A stretch of DNA of 64,000 bases from Puia dinghuensis (GTDB lineage Bacteria > Bacteroidota > Bacteroidia > Chitinophagales > Chitinophagaceae), in contig NZ_BMJC01000001.1 of the NCBI RefSeq assembly GCF_014642875.1, positions 1,283,335-1,347,334 of the forward strand. Direction: 5' to 3'. The stretch's first letter is position 1. The number at the start of each line of letters is the position of its first letter. Below, piece by piece: positions 25,293 through 35,521 of the stretch. Both the position numbers and the translations under genes were made by a program. Below the pieces are notes generated by a model. It searched no databases. It saw only the letters and a list, made by a program, of their open reading frames with translations, and had not been told where the DNA came from.

Positions 25293-27005
25293 TTATTTAT
25301 GTTCGTAGATCGTTCTTGCCTTGATCACCATATTGATATACTCTCTATCGATAAAATTGTTCCCGGCAAAGATCTTTCTGGTCATTTTCTCGACATCCCC
25401 CCAGCCGGTACCGGCCACATAGGCCGACTCCTTCAGCTTCATCCCGAATAAGGCAATACAGGCGGCCTTTTTCAACGGGAGATCAGCCCGGTCAAAGGGC
25501 ACGGGGCTGTTCGGACAATCGTAGTAGATCGTCCGCCTCGCCTTCTTGCCGGGAAGACAATAATTGATCTGCACTTTTGCGATCTTCTCGATGCTAATGT
25601 CATCCTTACGAGGGATGATCTCGAATAACACCGTCATGGAATGGGCGCTGCTGACCGTACTCCCTTCCATGTGCAAAGCCGTATCCGCCAGCAGATTTCG
25701 CTTGTTGTCATAGCCGATGAGCCGGTATTCGCCCACCAGCGTCGAATCAAAGCCGGCGGTGACCGACACGCTGTCGGCAACGGAAAGCAGGCCCTCATCC
25801 AGTTGCTTCAACAACAGTTTTTCGCCTTCCTGCTCGTCTCCCATACAGGCAAAGGTTCCCTTGCCTCTTTCGGCCAGGATGGACAATTCGCTGCTCTCTC
25901 CTTGCGTTATGCCGACCCCGATGCAGGATAGGGGGATGCCGGCCTCGCTTTCCTGCGCGACAAGATCCTCCAGGTCGGCCGCGGCGGTTTTGTCTTCACA
26001 GACATCCCCATCCGTTATAAGGATCACCCGGTTCGATCCGTTTTTGATATATAGCTTATGTGCCACCCTATAAGCCAGCTTCAACGCAGCCTCTCCCGGT
26101 GACGCTCCATCGGGACGCAATTGCTCGATAGCCCTGATGATGTCCGCCTTGCGCGACCCTGGTATCCCCGCCAGCACGCTCAGGTTGGCGCCATACTGGA
26201 CGAAGGATACCGTATCGATATCCCGCAGATTCCGTACCAGCAGCCGCATCCCGGCCTTTATCAAAGGCAATTTATTGGGCATATCCATCGAACCCGAAGC
26301 ATCGATGGCGAAAACCAGGTGGCAGGGCGGATTTCCTCTCATATCCCCCCGCCGGGCGCTTATATTCAGACATAGCAGCTTGTGCGCCTTATTCCAGGGA
26401 CAGGACACAAGGTCCGAGCTGCAGTGGAAGAGTTCGGCAGGGGCGGGCTCCTCATAGTTAAAATTAAAATAACCCAGCATCTCTTCGATCTTCACGGCCT
26501 CGGACGGAACAGGCGTCCCCATGTCCAGGAATCGCCGGATATTACAATACGAAATACCGTTAGGATTGCCCGTAAAGGAGATGTTGGCCGGCCCCGTCAG
26601 AAAGGGGTTTTCGATCACAGTATGCTTGTTGTCCCAGGTATACACCGGATACGGATCGCACCCCTGCCACGGGATCAGGGAGGTAAGCCTGATCTTCGGT
26701 GGGGTCGATGGCGGAGTCAGCTCCTTGAGGGTCACCCGAAGAAAATCCGTAGACTTGATGGCCGTGGTATACCGTTCGTACCCGTTATAGGCAAAGGTGA
26801 GGGAATCATCGGCTATTCGGGAAGTGATCTCGAAACTCCCATATCTGCCGGTCTCATAGATCATGCCGGTGGATTGGACGATGATGGCTACCCGTTGCAA
26901 TTTGTCGCCATGAAGGTCCTTGACCTCCCCGGTGAAATAGTATTGGGCAGAAAGCGGGGTATATAGGAGGCTGCAAAGCAGCAGTATTAAGCCAGTCAGT
27001 TTCAC
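25293..27005 (-). CDS. secreted von Willebrand factor A protein with carboxypeptidase-like N-terminal domain
   Basis: A 570-residue preprotein (signal peptide MKLTGLILLLCSLLYTPLSAQ). Residues ~22-95 form a CarboxypepD-regulatory-like beta domain (FTGEVKDLHGDKLQRVAIIVQSTG). Then comes a vWF-A N-terminal region (NIRRFLDMGTPVPSEAVKIEEMLGYFNFNY). The VWA fold at ~225-400 has MIDAS residues D235, S237 and S239 in DASGSM plus a later ITDGD. The C-terminal region matches the DUF3520-like tail of YfbK-type proteins. Such proteins bind divalent metal and partners at the cell surface; no partner is evident here. It sits between a RarD-like transporter (93 bp upstream) and the ICL-family gene (5 bp downstream). 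Confidence 0.86.
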   Translation of the reverse strand: MKLTGLILLLCSLLYTPLSAQYYFTGEVKDLHGDKLQRVAIIVQSTGMIYETGRYGSFEITSRIADDSLTFAYNGYERYTTAIKSTDFLRVTLKELTPPSTPPKIRLTSLIPWQGCDPYPVYTWDNKHTVIENPFLTGPANISFTGNPNGISYCNIRRFLDMGTPVPSEAVKIEEMLGYFNFNYEEPAPAELFHCSSDLVSCPWNKAHKLLCLNISARRGDMRGNPPCHLVFAIDASGSMDMPNKLPLIKAGMRLLVRNLRDIDTVSFVQYGANLSVLAGIPGSRKADIIRAIEQLRPDGASPGEAALKLAYRVAHKLYIKNGSNRVILITDGDVCEDKTAAADLEDLVAQESEAGIPLSCIGVGITQGESSELSILAERGKGTFACMGDEQEGEKLLLKQLDEGLLSVADSVSVTAGFDSTLVGEYRLIGYDNKRNLLADTALHMEGSTVSSAHSMTVLFEIIPRKDDISIEKIAKVQINYCLPGKKARRTIYYDCPNSPVPFDRADLPLKKAACIALFGMKLKESAYVAGTGWGDVEKMTRKIFAGNNFIDREYINMVIKARTIYEHK

Positions 27006-27098
27006 AAAGTCAATTTGCCGCGTTAAAATACAACATTCCGGCTACATTCCCCAAGCCGGTCTCACTCAGGATTAACGCAGCAGATCCCGCACCCGTGA

Positions 27099-27998
27099 CT
27101 ATTTTGCCGCCGCCTGCGCCCGTATGGCGGGGTTGAACCAGTTGAAAAGCACCACCGCCAGTACGATGACGCCATAGGCCGATAGTTGTAAAGCATCTAC
27201 CTTTTCTCCAAAAACCGTCAGGGCCAGCATAAACCCAAGCACGGGGTTGATATAAAGGAGGATGCCCACGGTAGAAGACCGCAACCCTTTGAGCGCATAC
27301 AGGTTGAGCCAAAGCGGGAAGATGGTAAGAAAAACAGCGATCACCGCAATAAGGATGTAGAACCGGCCCGCTACGGGAACAAGGCCATGATAGACAGGAT
27401 AAAAAGGCAGTAGCAGCAAGGCGGAGAAGAGTATCTGTCCGCTTAACAGCAGAAACCGGTCGGCGCCATAGTTCTTCCGCTGGCTCACGAGATAGAGGGC
27501 ATAGGAGAAAGCGATCAGCAGGCTATAGAGCAGGTCGGTCAAATGACCAACAGCCAGGATCCCGCAACCGGTGGCACTCAGCAACACGGCTACCCACTGT
27601 CCCCGGCTAAGATGTTCCTTGAGGATGGCCCAGGCCAACACAGTCGTTAAGACCGGACAGACCAGGTACGCAAAAGCGGAAGCCTTTATACTTACCTCGT
27701 TGGTAACATATATAAAAAAGTACCAATTGGCCGTAAGGAACAGGCCACCGCCAAAGAGCTGGAACAGCAGCCCTTTTTTTTCTGCGGCGGACAAAGCCGC
27801 GAAGTGCTGCCGGTTCTCCGTCCACACTTTTCTCCGCAGCAATATCCCCACCAGCAGCATCAGCCCACCGCTGACAAATACCCGGTAGAAAAGAATGTCG
27901 AGGGAAGGATAGGTCTGCAAAGGCCGGAGCACGAGACTAAAGAACCCCCATATCGTAAAGGCAGTTATGGCTGCCAGATAGTGCTTTGTATTTTTCAT
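27099..27998 (-). CDS. EamA/DMT-family transporter, RarD-like
   Basis: A 299-residue, ten-segment inner-membrane protein with two EamA repeats. RarD-type marks are the opening TKHYLAAITAFTIWGFFSLVLRPLQTYPSLDILFYRVFVSGG, LTANWYFFIYVTNEVSIKASAFAYLVCPVLTTVLAW at the end of repeat 1, and ILLYINPVLGFMLALTVFGEKVD in repeat 2. RarD proteins are drug/metabolite transporters with poorly known cargo. The gene opens a leftward set with the VWA protein and ICL-family gene, though the 93-bp gap to the VWA gene may hold a separate promoter. It is divergent from the T9SS cargo gene. Confidence 0.85.
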   Translation of the reverse strand: MKNTKHYLAAITAFTIWGFFSLVLRPLQTYPSLDILFYRVFVSGGLMLLVGILLRRKVWTENRQHFAALSAAEKKGLLFQLFGGGLFLTANWYFFIYVTNEVSIKASAFAYLVCPVLTTVLAWAILKEHLSRGQWVAVLLSATGCGILAVGHLTDLLYSLLIAFSYALYLVSQRKNYGADRFLLLSGQILFSALLLLPFYPVYHGLVPVAGRFYILIAVIAVFLTIFPLWLNLYALKGLRSSTVGILLYINPVLGFMLALTVFGEKVDALQLSAYGVIVLAVVLFNWFNPAIRAQAAAK

Positions 27999-28124
27999 TT
28001 GTAGTACAAAAATGCTCCAAAAAGCCTAAAAAACAAGTGATTCTGATAGTTACATAATTATTTTAGCCTATGTGTTTTCATTTATTCAATCTTTCTATTA
28101 TCTTACCGCCAAATTCAATACCTC

Positions 28125-31100
28125 ATGCCGAACCGTTACCCTGGCATTAAACCAACTATTGGTTGGGGACGCCCCTACGTCTTCCTTCTGATTGCGTTAT
28201 ACTTCCCCTTTTTGGTTTCTGCACAACCCATTATTCACAATTTTGTTCCGCAATCGGGCGCGGTAGGGTCAACAGTGACCATTCACGGTAAGAATTTTAG
28301 CGCTACCCCTTCCGCCAATATCGTTTATTTCGGATCGGTGCAGGCGACGGTAACGGCCGCCACAACCACTTCCCTCACGGTGACAGTACCCGCCGGCACC
28401 AGCTATCAGCCGCTAATGGTGACCACCGCCGGCCTGACGGCATTTTCGACACTCCCCTTTATCACGACCTTTAACGATCCGGGACAATTCATCCCCTCCG
28501 CTTTTTCCACCCGTTTGGATATCTCTACAGACAAGGGACCGCAGGCCATCTTCTCCATGGACATGGACGGTGACGGCAAACCCGATCTTGTCGTCGCAAA
28601 CGGCGACTCCAACACCGTAACAATATATCACAATACCAGCACCCCCCACTCCATCTCATTCGCACTTGCCGTCGATTATCTTCTTCCGGCCGGTTACTAT
28701 CCCGTCGGCATTACGGCCGGCGACCTGGATGGTGACGGGAAACCGGAAGTCGCCGTCACCTGCTATGGTTCGCCACAGCTTGTCATCTTCCACAATACCA
28801 GTACTGCAGGGACTATCTCCGTTGGTGCTCCCATCTATTATGCCCTCGGTAACTATACGACCGGCATCACGATCGAAGATTGTAACGGTGATGGGAAACC
28901 GGAGATCGTAGTAGCCAGCGCCGCGGACAACGTTATATCCCTCTATGCCAACAACAGCACGATTGGAAATCTGAGCTTTTCCCCGAAAATGGACCTGCAT
29001 CTCCCCTCGGGAACGCTGCCTTTCAACGTCATCGTCTCCGACCTGGACGGCGATGGCAAACCAGATCTTGCTTCGGTGAATTCGGCTACCAATACCGTAT
29101 CGACCTTTCTCAACACCGGCACCGTCGGGGGCGCCCTCTCTTTTGCCACCAACGTCGACTTCTCCGTCGGCGGTTCTCCGCAGGACCTCGCAGTAGGCGA
29201 CCTGGACGGTGATGGCAAGCCCGATCTGGCGGTCGTCAACAATGGCGACGCGACGATCACCTTGTTACAGAACGCCTCTACGCCCGGCACCATAAGCTTC
29301 AATCGGTTAACAGATGTACCCACGGGCACACAGAACCCCGGCAGCCCCTGGGCGCTTGTCCTGGCCGATTTCGATGGCGACGGTAAACCCGATATCGCCA
29401 GCATCAACCAATTGGATAATACAGTCTCCGTACATCGTAACACCAGTACCGTCGGCTCTCCCTCCATTGCCGCCAATGTCGACTATGCTACCGGCAGCAC
29501 GCCTTGGGCGATCACTACGGCCGATATGGACGGCGACGGCCTGCCCGATCTGGCCATCATCGATAATACGACAGCAAAAATTACCCTGCTGCGGGACAAA
29601 TCCTCGCTTGAACCCGCTATAACCTCTTTTACCCCCACTATGGGCGTAAATGGTCAGGTCGTGACCATCAAAGGCGCTCATCTCACAGGGACCACGGCCG
29701 TCAGCTTTGGCGGTACGCCGGCCACTTCCTTCACCGTCGTCAATGATTCGACCGTGACGGCAACCGTCGGCAACGGGTCAACAGGCGCCGTATCAGCCGT
29801 AACACCCGGTGGCACCACTTCTCTTGACACATTCAAATATGGAATACCGGCACCGGTGATCAGTAGGTTCTCCCCTGATTCCGCCTCAGCCGGCACAACG
29901 GTAACGATCAAGGGGTCTCACTTCAGCAACGCCACGGCCGTCAGCTTTGGCACTACACCCGCCGCCTCTTACACCGTCGTGTCCGATTCGGTGATCACCG
30001 CTATCGTCGCCTATGGCTCCACGGGCGCCGTTGCCGTCAAAACAGGCGGAGGTAAAGATACCCTTTCCGGTTTCACCTATATAGCACCGCCCATCGCCAT
30101 AACTTCCTTTAGCCCACAGTCGGGTGCACAGGGCGCCCAGATCGTCATTCGCGGCACCGGTTTCTCAACCCATCCGGCCGTCAGCTTTGGCGGCGTCCCT
30201 GCTTCGAACGTCACCTGGTATGGCGATACTTCCATGATCGCCGTGGTTTCCACCGGCGCCACCGGCAAGGTCGCCGTCACCGGCACCAACGGCGCGGATT
30301 CCATGGCCGGCTTCACCTTCATAACCAATACACCACCGCCACCGCCGCCGCCGTCCAACCTCATTACCATTACTTCCTTCAACCCAACCGCCGCCACTAC
30401 AGGCGACACGGTATATATCTACGGAACATATTTGACCACTGCCAACAGCGTCAGCTTTGGCGGCGTCCCGGCCGTGTACTACAAGGCGATATCCGATTCC
30501 CAGCTGCTGGCCGTCGTCGGCAGTGGAGCGACGGGCCAGGTAAAAGTGAGTAACAACACTTCGTCCGATTCACTACCCAACTTCGTATATACCTTTGATT
30601 CGACGAAATTGCAAAGCGCCGCTTTCCAACTGATACTGTTCACCGGCTCACTGGCCGGCAACAATGCCCAGTTGCAATGGCAGGTGCGCAATGACGCCGG
30701 TATTTCCTATTATGCCATCGAGCGCGGGATGGACAGCATCCAGTTCACCGTCATCGCCACAGTAAGATCCACGCGGTCTAACGGCGCCAGCCATAACTAT
30801 ACATTCACCGATCCCAACGCTATCAGCGGGATCACCTGGTACCGGCTTAAAATGCAGGATACGACGGCCGCCTTCACCTATAGTTCGCCGGTGAAAGTTC
30901 AGCCGTTGAGCCAATCGATGCCCATCCATCCCAACCCGGTGAAAAATGGTTTCTTCCTGGTAGACATTCCGGATGTCGGCAGTACCTCGCAATTCATGTT
31001 GTTCGATATGTCGGGCAAACAGCTGAAGATCGTGCAGGTCGCCGCCGGGATATCCGAAATTCGCATCAACGTGCCGGGGCTGTCCAGGGGAACCTACCAG

Positions 31101-31154
31101 CTGAGATGGACGAATGGAAAACGTAACACAGCACAGACGCTGCTCGTGCTATGA
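28125..31154 (+). CDS. large surface/secreted protein with FG-GAP and IPT/TIG repeats and a type IX secretion tail
   Basis: A 1009-residue preprotein. After a signal peptide (ending SAQP) come an IPT/TIG domain (IIHNFVPQSGAVGSTVTIHGKNF), then seven FG-GAP/VCBS calcium-binding repeats each carrying a D.DGDGKPD-like loop at ~150-490, then four more IPT/TIG domains, each opening '[IV]TSFTP..G..G..V.I.G' (~490-830), a Fn3-like part, and a C-terminal por-type sorting domain (PIHPNPVKNGFF...MSGKQLK...LSRGTYQLRW). The last element routes proteins through the type IX secretion system. The seven Ca-loop blades suggest one beta-propeller. It may act in adhesion or as a scaffold; no catalytic site was seen. 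DNA of the IPT units is repetitive (GTCAGCTTTGGCG recurs four times). Confidence 0.9.
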   Translation: MPNRYPGIKPTIGWGRPYVFLLIALYFPFLVSAQPIIHNFVPQSGAVGSTVTIHGKNFSATPSANIVYFGSVQATVTAATTTSLTVTVPAGTSYQPLMVTTAGLTAFSTLPFITTFNDPGQFIPSAFSTRLDISTDKGPQAIFSMDMDGDGKPDLVVANGDSNTVTIYHNTSTPHSISFALAVDYLLPAGYYPVGITAGDLDGDGKPEVAVTCYGSPQLVIFHNTSTAGTISVGAPIYYALGNYTTGITIEDCNGDGKPEIVVASAADNVISLYANNSTIGNLSFSPKMDLHLPSGTLPFNVIVSDLDGDGKPDLASVNSATNTVSTFLNTGTVGGALSFATNVDFSVGGSPQDLAVGDLDGDGKPDLAVVNNGDATITLLQNASTPGTISFNRLTDVPTGTQNPGSPWALVLADFDGDGKPDIASINQLDNTVSVHRNTSTVGSPSIAANVDYATGSTPWAITTADMDGDGLPDLAIIDNTTAKITLLRDKSSLEPAITSFTPTMGVNGQVVTIKGAHLTGTTAVSFGGTPATSFTVVNDSTVTATVGNGSTGAVSAVTPGGTTSLDTFKYGIPAPVISRFSPDSASAGTTVTIKGSHFSNATAVSFGTTPAASYTVVSDSVITAIVAYGSTGAVAVKTGGGKDTLSGFTYIAPPIAITSFSPQSGAQGAQIVIRGTGFSTHPAVSFGGVPASNVTWYGDTSMIAVVSTGATGKVAVTGTNGADSMAGFTFITNTPPPPPPPSNLITITSFNPTAATTGDTVYIYGTYLTTANSVSFGGVPAVYYKAISDSQLLAVVGSGATGQVKVSNNTSSDSLPNFVYTFDSTKLQSAAFQLILFTGSLAGNNAQLQWQVRNDAGISYYAIERGMDSIQFTVIATVRSTRSNGASHNYTFTDPNAISGITWYRLKMQDTTAAFTYSSPVKVQPLSQSMPIHPNPVKNGFFLVDIPDVGSTSQFMLFDMSGKQLKIVQVAAGISEIRINVPGLSRGTYQLRWTNGKRNTAQTLLVL

Positions 31155-31155
31155 T

Positions 31156-33698
31156 CTATTTCCATTTCCAGTTTAACACCTCCGGCAGATCGATACCCTC
31201 TTCGCGGATATACTGCCGGTGCCGGATAAGCGTATCCTCCATTTCCTGCTTGAGATAGGCCGCCCGCTGTCCCAGCTGGGGCAGCCGCTCGACGACATCC
31301 ATCACGAGGTGAAAACGGTCCATGTCGTTGAGCACGGTCATATCGAACGGCGTAGTGATCGTCCCCTCTTCCTTATAACCCCGGACATGGATATTACCAT
31401 GGTTCGTACGCCGGTAGGTGAGCCGGTGAACAAGCCAGGGATAGCCGTGATAGGCGAAGATCACCGGCTTGTTGCGGGTAAACAGCAGGTCGAAGTCGAA
31501 GTCACTCAACCCGTGCGGATGTTCGCTTTGCGGCTGCAGCTTCATCAGATCGAATACATTGATCATCCTCACCCGCAATTCGGGCAGTCTTTCCCGTAAT
31601 ATAGAGATGGCGGCAAGTATCTCGAGCGTGGGCACATCCCCCGCGGCAGCCATCACGACATCGGGCTCCCCATCCTGGTCATTGCTTGCCCATCCCCAGA
31701 TGCCGACCCCCTTCGTACAATGCAGGATGGCCTCATCCATCGGCAGCCATTGCGGCGCAGGATGCTTACCCGCAACAATGACATTGACATAATGCCTGCT
31801 GCGCAGGCAATGGTCCATGGCCGAGAGCAGACAGTTGGCGTCCGGCGGCAGATAGACGCGGACGATCTCCGCCTTTTTATTGATGACATGATCGATGAAC
31901 CCGGGGTCCTGGTGAGTAAACCCGTTGTGATCCTGCCGCCATACATGGGAGGCCAACAGATAGTTGAGCGAGGCGATCTTCCGGCGCCAGGGTAGCTCCC
32001 GCGTTACCTTCAGCCATTTCGCATGCTGGTTGAACATGCTGTCGACGATATGGATAAAGGCTTCGTAGCTGTTGAACAGGCCATGACGCCCCGTCAGCAG
32101 ATAGCCTTCCAGCCAGCCTTCACACTGGTGCTCGCTAAGCACTTCCATCACCCGCCCTTCATGGCCGAGATACTGATCCTGCGGAATGATCTCCGCCTCC
32201 CACTGCCGCGAGGTAGCCTTGAAGACGGCATCCAGTTTGTTCGACAGGGTCTCGTCAGGCCCGAAGATGCGAAAGTTGCTTTCGGCAGCATTGTATCGGA
32301 TGACATCCGCCAGGAATTCGCCAAGCACAAGGGTATCGGAGGCCTTCACCGACCCATGGCCGTCCACAGGACGGACCACAGGTTCGTCGGCCGAAGGCCC
32401 ATCATTAGCCGATGTCGCCAAGGGCGTATTTTTCCCGGCAAGCCCGCCGGCGACATCCACGGCATAGCGGCGAAAGTCGGGCATCTGCAGGTCCTTAAGC
32501 AGCAGACCGCCATTGGCATGAGGATTGGCGCCCATCCGCCGCGTCCCCACCGGCGCCAGTTCGGCCAGTTCGGCCCGCAGGGTTCCCCGCTCATCAAACA
32601 ACTCTTCCGGCCGGTAGCTTTTCAGCCAGGCCTCCAGTTGCCGCAGGTGTTCGGAGTTGGTAGCAGGGTCGACGATCGGCACCTGGTGACTGCGGAACGA
32701 GCCTTCCACCGGCAGGCCATCGATCACCTTCGGTCCCGTCCATCCTTTTGGCGTCCGCAACACCAGCATCGGCCAGCGGGGCCGCTCAAACTGGCCCGAC
32801 GTACCTATCCCGCCGGAGGCTTCCCTGGCCGCGGCTTCCCCGCCAGCCGCTTGCGCCGCCCCACCGCGACGCATAGACTCGCGAATGATACGGATATTCT
32901 CCACGATGAGGTCGAGCGTGGCGGCCATGGCCCGGTGCATTTCCTCCGGCTCCTCCCCTTCTACAAAATAAGGTTCCCATCCATAGCCGAGAAGCAGCTG
33001 CTCCAATTCCGGCTTTGTCACCCGCGCCAGCAGCGTGGGATTGGCGATCTTATATCCATTGAGATGCAGAATGGGCAATACAGTGCCATCGGTGACGGGA
33101 TTCAGAAATTTATTGGAATGCCAGGCCGTGGCCAGGGCGCCTGTCTCCGCTTCGCCATCCCCGATGACACAGGCCACCGTAAGCCCGGGATTGTCAAAGA
33201 CGGCGCCAAAAGCATGACTGAGGGAATATCCCAGTTCCCCACCTTCATGGATAGACCCCGGACATTCGGGCGAGACATGACTGGGGATGCCGCCCGGAAA
33301 AGAGAATTGCTTGAACAGCCGCTGTAATCCCGCTTCGTCCCGGCTGATGCTGGGATACACTTCGCTGTACGTCCCTTCGAGATAGGTGTTGGCCACCAGC
33401 GCAGGGCCGCCATGACCCGGACCGGCAACATAGATCATATCCAGGTCATATTGCCGGATAAGCCGGTTGAGATGGACATAGATAAAATTCTGCCCGGGTG
33501 TAGTTCCCCAGTGCCCCAGTGCCCCAGCAACAGGTGCTTGATATGCCCGGGAGCCAGCGCCTGCCGCAGCAGGGGGTTGTCCCGTAAATAGATCTGCCCG
33601 ACGGACAAATAGTTGGCGGCCCGCCAGTAGGCATCCATCTTTTGCACCATCTCCGCAGTTAGCAGGTCTTGCGGCTGGTTCATGGTTTCTGTTATCAT
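31156..33698 (-). pseudogene. xfp: phosphoketolase (xylulose-5-P/fructose-6-P), frame broken by an 8-bp tandem duplication
   Basis: A phosphoketolase would convert xylulose-5-P or fructose-6-P plus phosphate to acetyl-P and glyceraldehyde-3-P or erythrose-4-P. The 5' part encodes [13 protein letters not shown]...[18 protein letters not shown]...LLLGHWGT. The 3' part resumes as [35 protein letters not shown] and runs to the C-terminus with all usual blocks ([29 protein letters not shown]). At 33510-33525 AGTGCCCC occurs twice in tandem; removing one copy restores a single 844-codon frame. The ATG at 33698 overlaps the ackA stop as ATGA. An Ala/Gly-rich insert near residue 270 looks extra. If the duplication is real the gene is inactive; if it is a sequencing or assembly error, the gene is intact. 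Confidence 0.88.
33510..33525. repeat. 8-bp tandem duplication AGTGCCCC x2 in phosphoketolase
   Basis: AGTGCCCC at 33510-33517 is followed at once by AGTGCCCC at 33518-33525, and a partial unit AGTTCCCC precedes it. The partial unit codes the expected Gly-Thr. The extra 8 bp shift the frame, and the reading frames on the two sides line up when one copy is removed. Confidence 0.92.
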
Positions 33699-34873
33699 AA
33701 AAGATGTTTTACGATCCTTGCGATCATCCATTCCTCATCAGTAGGAATGGCATAGACCCCGACGCGGGTATCTTCGGCGGAAAGAAAAAGCTCGTCATGG
33801 GCATTGGCCCGCTGATTCAGCCCGATACCCAGGTATTCCAGGCCGGCGCAGATGCGGCTCCTGATCGCCGGTGCTCTTTCCCCGATACCCCCGGTGAAGA
33901 CCAGGGTGTCCAGACCGCCGAGCACGGCAGAATAGGCGCCGATGGTCTTCTTCACCTGGTAACAAAAAAGCTGCACCGCTTCCGCCGCCCGGACATCGGT
34001 ACTTTCCCTGTCGAGCAGGTCCTTCATATCCGGGCTTGTCTCGGAGACACCCAGCAGCCCGCATTCGTGGTTGATCAGTTGGTTGAAAGCAGTAGCGCTC
34101 AGTTTATCATTGTCCAGCAACCACCACCATACCCCCGGGTCCAGGTCGCCCGGCCGGGTGCCCATGACAAGACCACCCACCGGAGTAAAACCCATGGTCG
34201 TATCCACACTCACCCCGTCTTTCACTGCCGCCACGCTTGCACCGCTGCCCAGGTGCGCCACGATCACCGCTCCACCGGCCGCCGCCGGGCCGGCAATGCG
34301 GGTCAGCTCCTCCAGGATATAAGCATAGGACAATCCATGAAAGCCATAGCGCTGGAGACCTTGCTCTTCATACCGGCGGGGTATCGGCAGCAGCCGGGCC
34401 ACCCGGGGCAACGTACTGTGAAAGGCTGTGTCGAAACAGGCTACCTGCGGCAACCCGGGATCGCGGCTCCGGAAAAGCCGGATAAGCTCGATCTCCCCCG
34501 GTAAATGATCGGGGTCGTATGTGCTGATCCGTTGCAGGTCTCCCAAAAGCACATCGTCGATAAATGCCGCCTGCCGGTGCTGGAGACCATGCACCACCCG
34601 GTGGCCAACCGCTGCCAGCGGAGCGTCCGCCTGTTGCCCCAGCCAGTCGATGAGGAAAACGGCGGCTTCGGAAAGCCCTTCCGCCTTCACGGGCAATTGC
34701 CCTTTTTCTTTATTTCGATTATTGGTAAACGTTAGCTCCGTATCCTTCAGGCCGATGCGGGTGATCTTGCCGGAAAGCCATTTCGCCGGTGGCTCATCTT
34801 GCGTATACAGGGAAAACTTGATACTGGATGAGCCGCCGTTGACAGCCAGAATATTTTTATTTCCCGTATTCAT
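33695..34873 (-). CDS. ackA: acetate kinase
   Basis: A 392-residue ASKHA-fold kinase that makes ATP and acetate from acetyl-phosphate and ADP. Visible marks: [12 protein letters not shown] at the N-terminus (phosphate loop), [61 protein letters not shown] (the two family signature regions), and [10 protein letters not shown] near the C-terminus. Length matches the usual ~400. It precedes the phosphoketolase gene and the two overlap by ATGA, a phosphoketolase-acetate kinase shunt that yields one ATP per sugar cleaved. No pta gene is near, which fits acetyl-P from phosphoketolase as the source. Its promoter must lie in or before the 27-bp gap to the divergent membrane-protein gene. Confidence 0.96.
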   Translation of the reverse strand: MNTGNKNILAVNGGSSSIKFSLYTQDEPPAKWLSGKITRIGLKDTELTFTNNRNKEKGQLPVKAEGLSEAAVFLIDWLGQQADAPLAAVGHRVVHGLQHRQAAFIDDVLLGDLQRISTYDPDHLPGEIELIRLFRSRDPGLPQVACFDTAFHSTLPRVARLLPIPRRYEEQGLQRYGFHGLSYAYILEELTRIAGPAAAGGAVIVAHLGSGASVAAVKDGVSVDTTMGFTPVGGLVMGTRPGDLDPGVWWWLLDNDKLSATAFNQLINHECGLLGVSETSPDMKDLLDRESTDVRAAEAVQLFCYQVKKTIGAYSAVLGGLDTLVFTGGIGERAPAIRSRICAGLEYLGIGLNQRANAHDELFLSAEDTRVGVYAIPTDEEWMIARIVKHLL

Positions 34874-34900
34874 TATTTACTTAAAGTTAGCTACCTTGTA

Positions 34901-35500
34901 TTGTTGATTAAAAAGATTGCTACCATATTATTGTTAACTCTCCTTTTCTTTAATTGGGTGGGGTACTGGCTGTTCATCTCCTGGTTCGAATGCCGGGCTG
35001 ACGCCCGTTGGGAGACGCGGCTGGACAACGACCAGTATGACGCCAGCGATTTGATCCTCTTTAAAGTATCCGCGGATGCGATCCCTTATTCCAATGCTTC
35101 CGGTACATTCGAACGCGCGGATGGAGAACTGGAAGTCGGCAGCATCCATTACAGATATGTCCAAAAAAGGTTGTACGCCGATTCCGTGGAATTTCTCTGT
35201 ATCCCCGATGGCGAGACCAGCCGGCTGCTTTCGGCCAAAAACGAGATCATCCACCTCGCCACAGGTGTGCCGGATAACAGCGGTCACGGAAGATCAACCC
35301 CCTGTGGAAAACCATCGCCTGATATGCTGAAGGTCTTTTATCAGCAATCACCCGCCTTATGCATTGCCAATTTTCCGGCCAGGGGAGTAAAAAAGGTCTG
35401 CGGCCAGACTCCGGCTCCCTGTCCCGGTCATACCCGCATAGGCTGCCAGCCGCCGCGAAGGACAACAGACCTTATCCCCCTTCTCAACCCGATTGTATAG
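34901..35500 (+). CDS. small single-span membrane protein, unknown function, possible C-terminal frameshift
   Basis: A 199-residue protein starting at TTG. The first ~25 residues are a membrane segment (KKIATILLLTLLFFNWVGYWLFISW) and the rest would be periplasmic. The part to ~residue 120 has a real-protein look (DLILFKVSADAIPYS; GELEVGSIHYRYVQKRLYADSVEFLCIPD). The last ~55 residues are oddly rich in Cys, Pro and Gly, while the -1 frame after an A6 run (35389-35394) stays open and reads KGLRPDSGSLSRSYPHRLP...PYPPSQPDCIV, closer in style to the Pro-rich ends I recall in similar small Bacteroidota proteins. So the true C-terminus may lie in that other frame. No other start is available: no in-frame ATG precedes the membrane segment. 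The function is unknown. Confidence 0.55.
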   Translation: MLIKKIATILLLTLLFFNWVGYWLFISWFECRADARWETRLDNDQYDASDLILFKVSADAIPYSNASGTFERADGELEVGSIHYRYVQKRLYADSVEFLCIPDGETSRLLSAKNEIIHLATGVPDNSGHGRSTPCGKPSPDMLKVFYQQSPALCIANFPARGVKKVCGQTPAPCPGHTRIGCQPPRRTTDLIPLLNPIV

Positions 35501-35521
35501 TTTAATTCAAGTTATTCCTTC

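Noticed and set aside
32023-33327. 434-codon plus-strand frame
   Set aside because: Antisense to phosphoketolase; GC-rich coding DNA keeps this frame open by chance.
33436-33438. Met in MIYVAGPG taken as the start of phosphoketolase
   Set aside because: It is an internal residue of the conserved [11 protein letters not shown] block; the true start is at 33698 before the frameshift.
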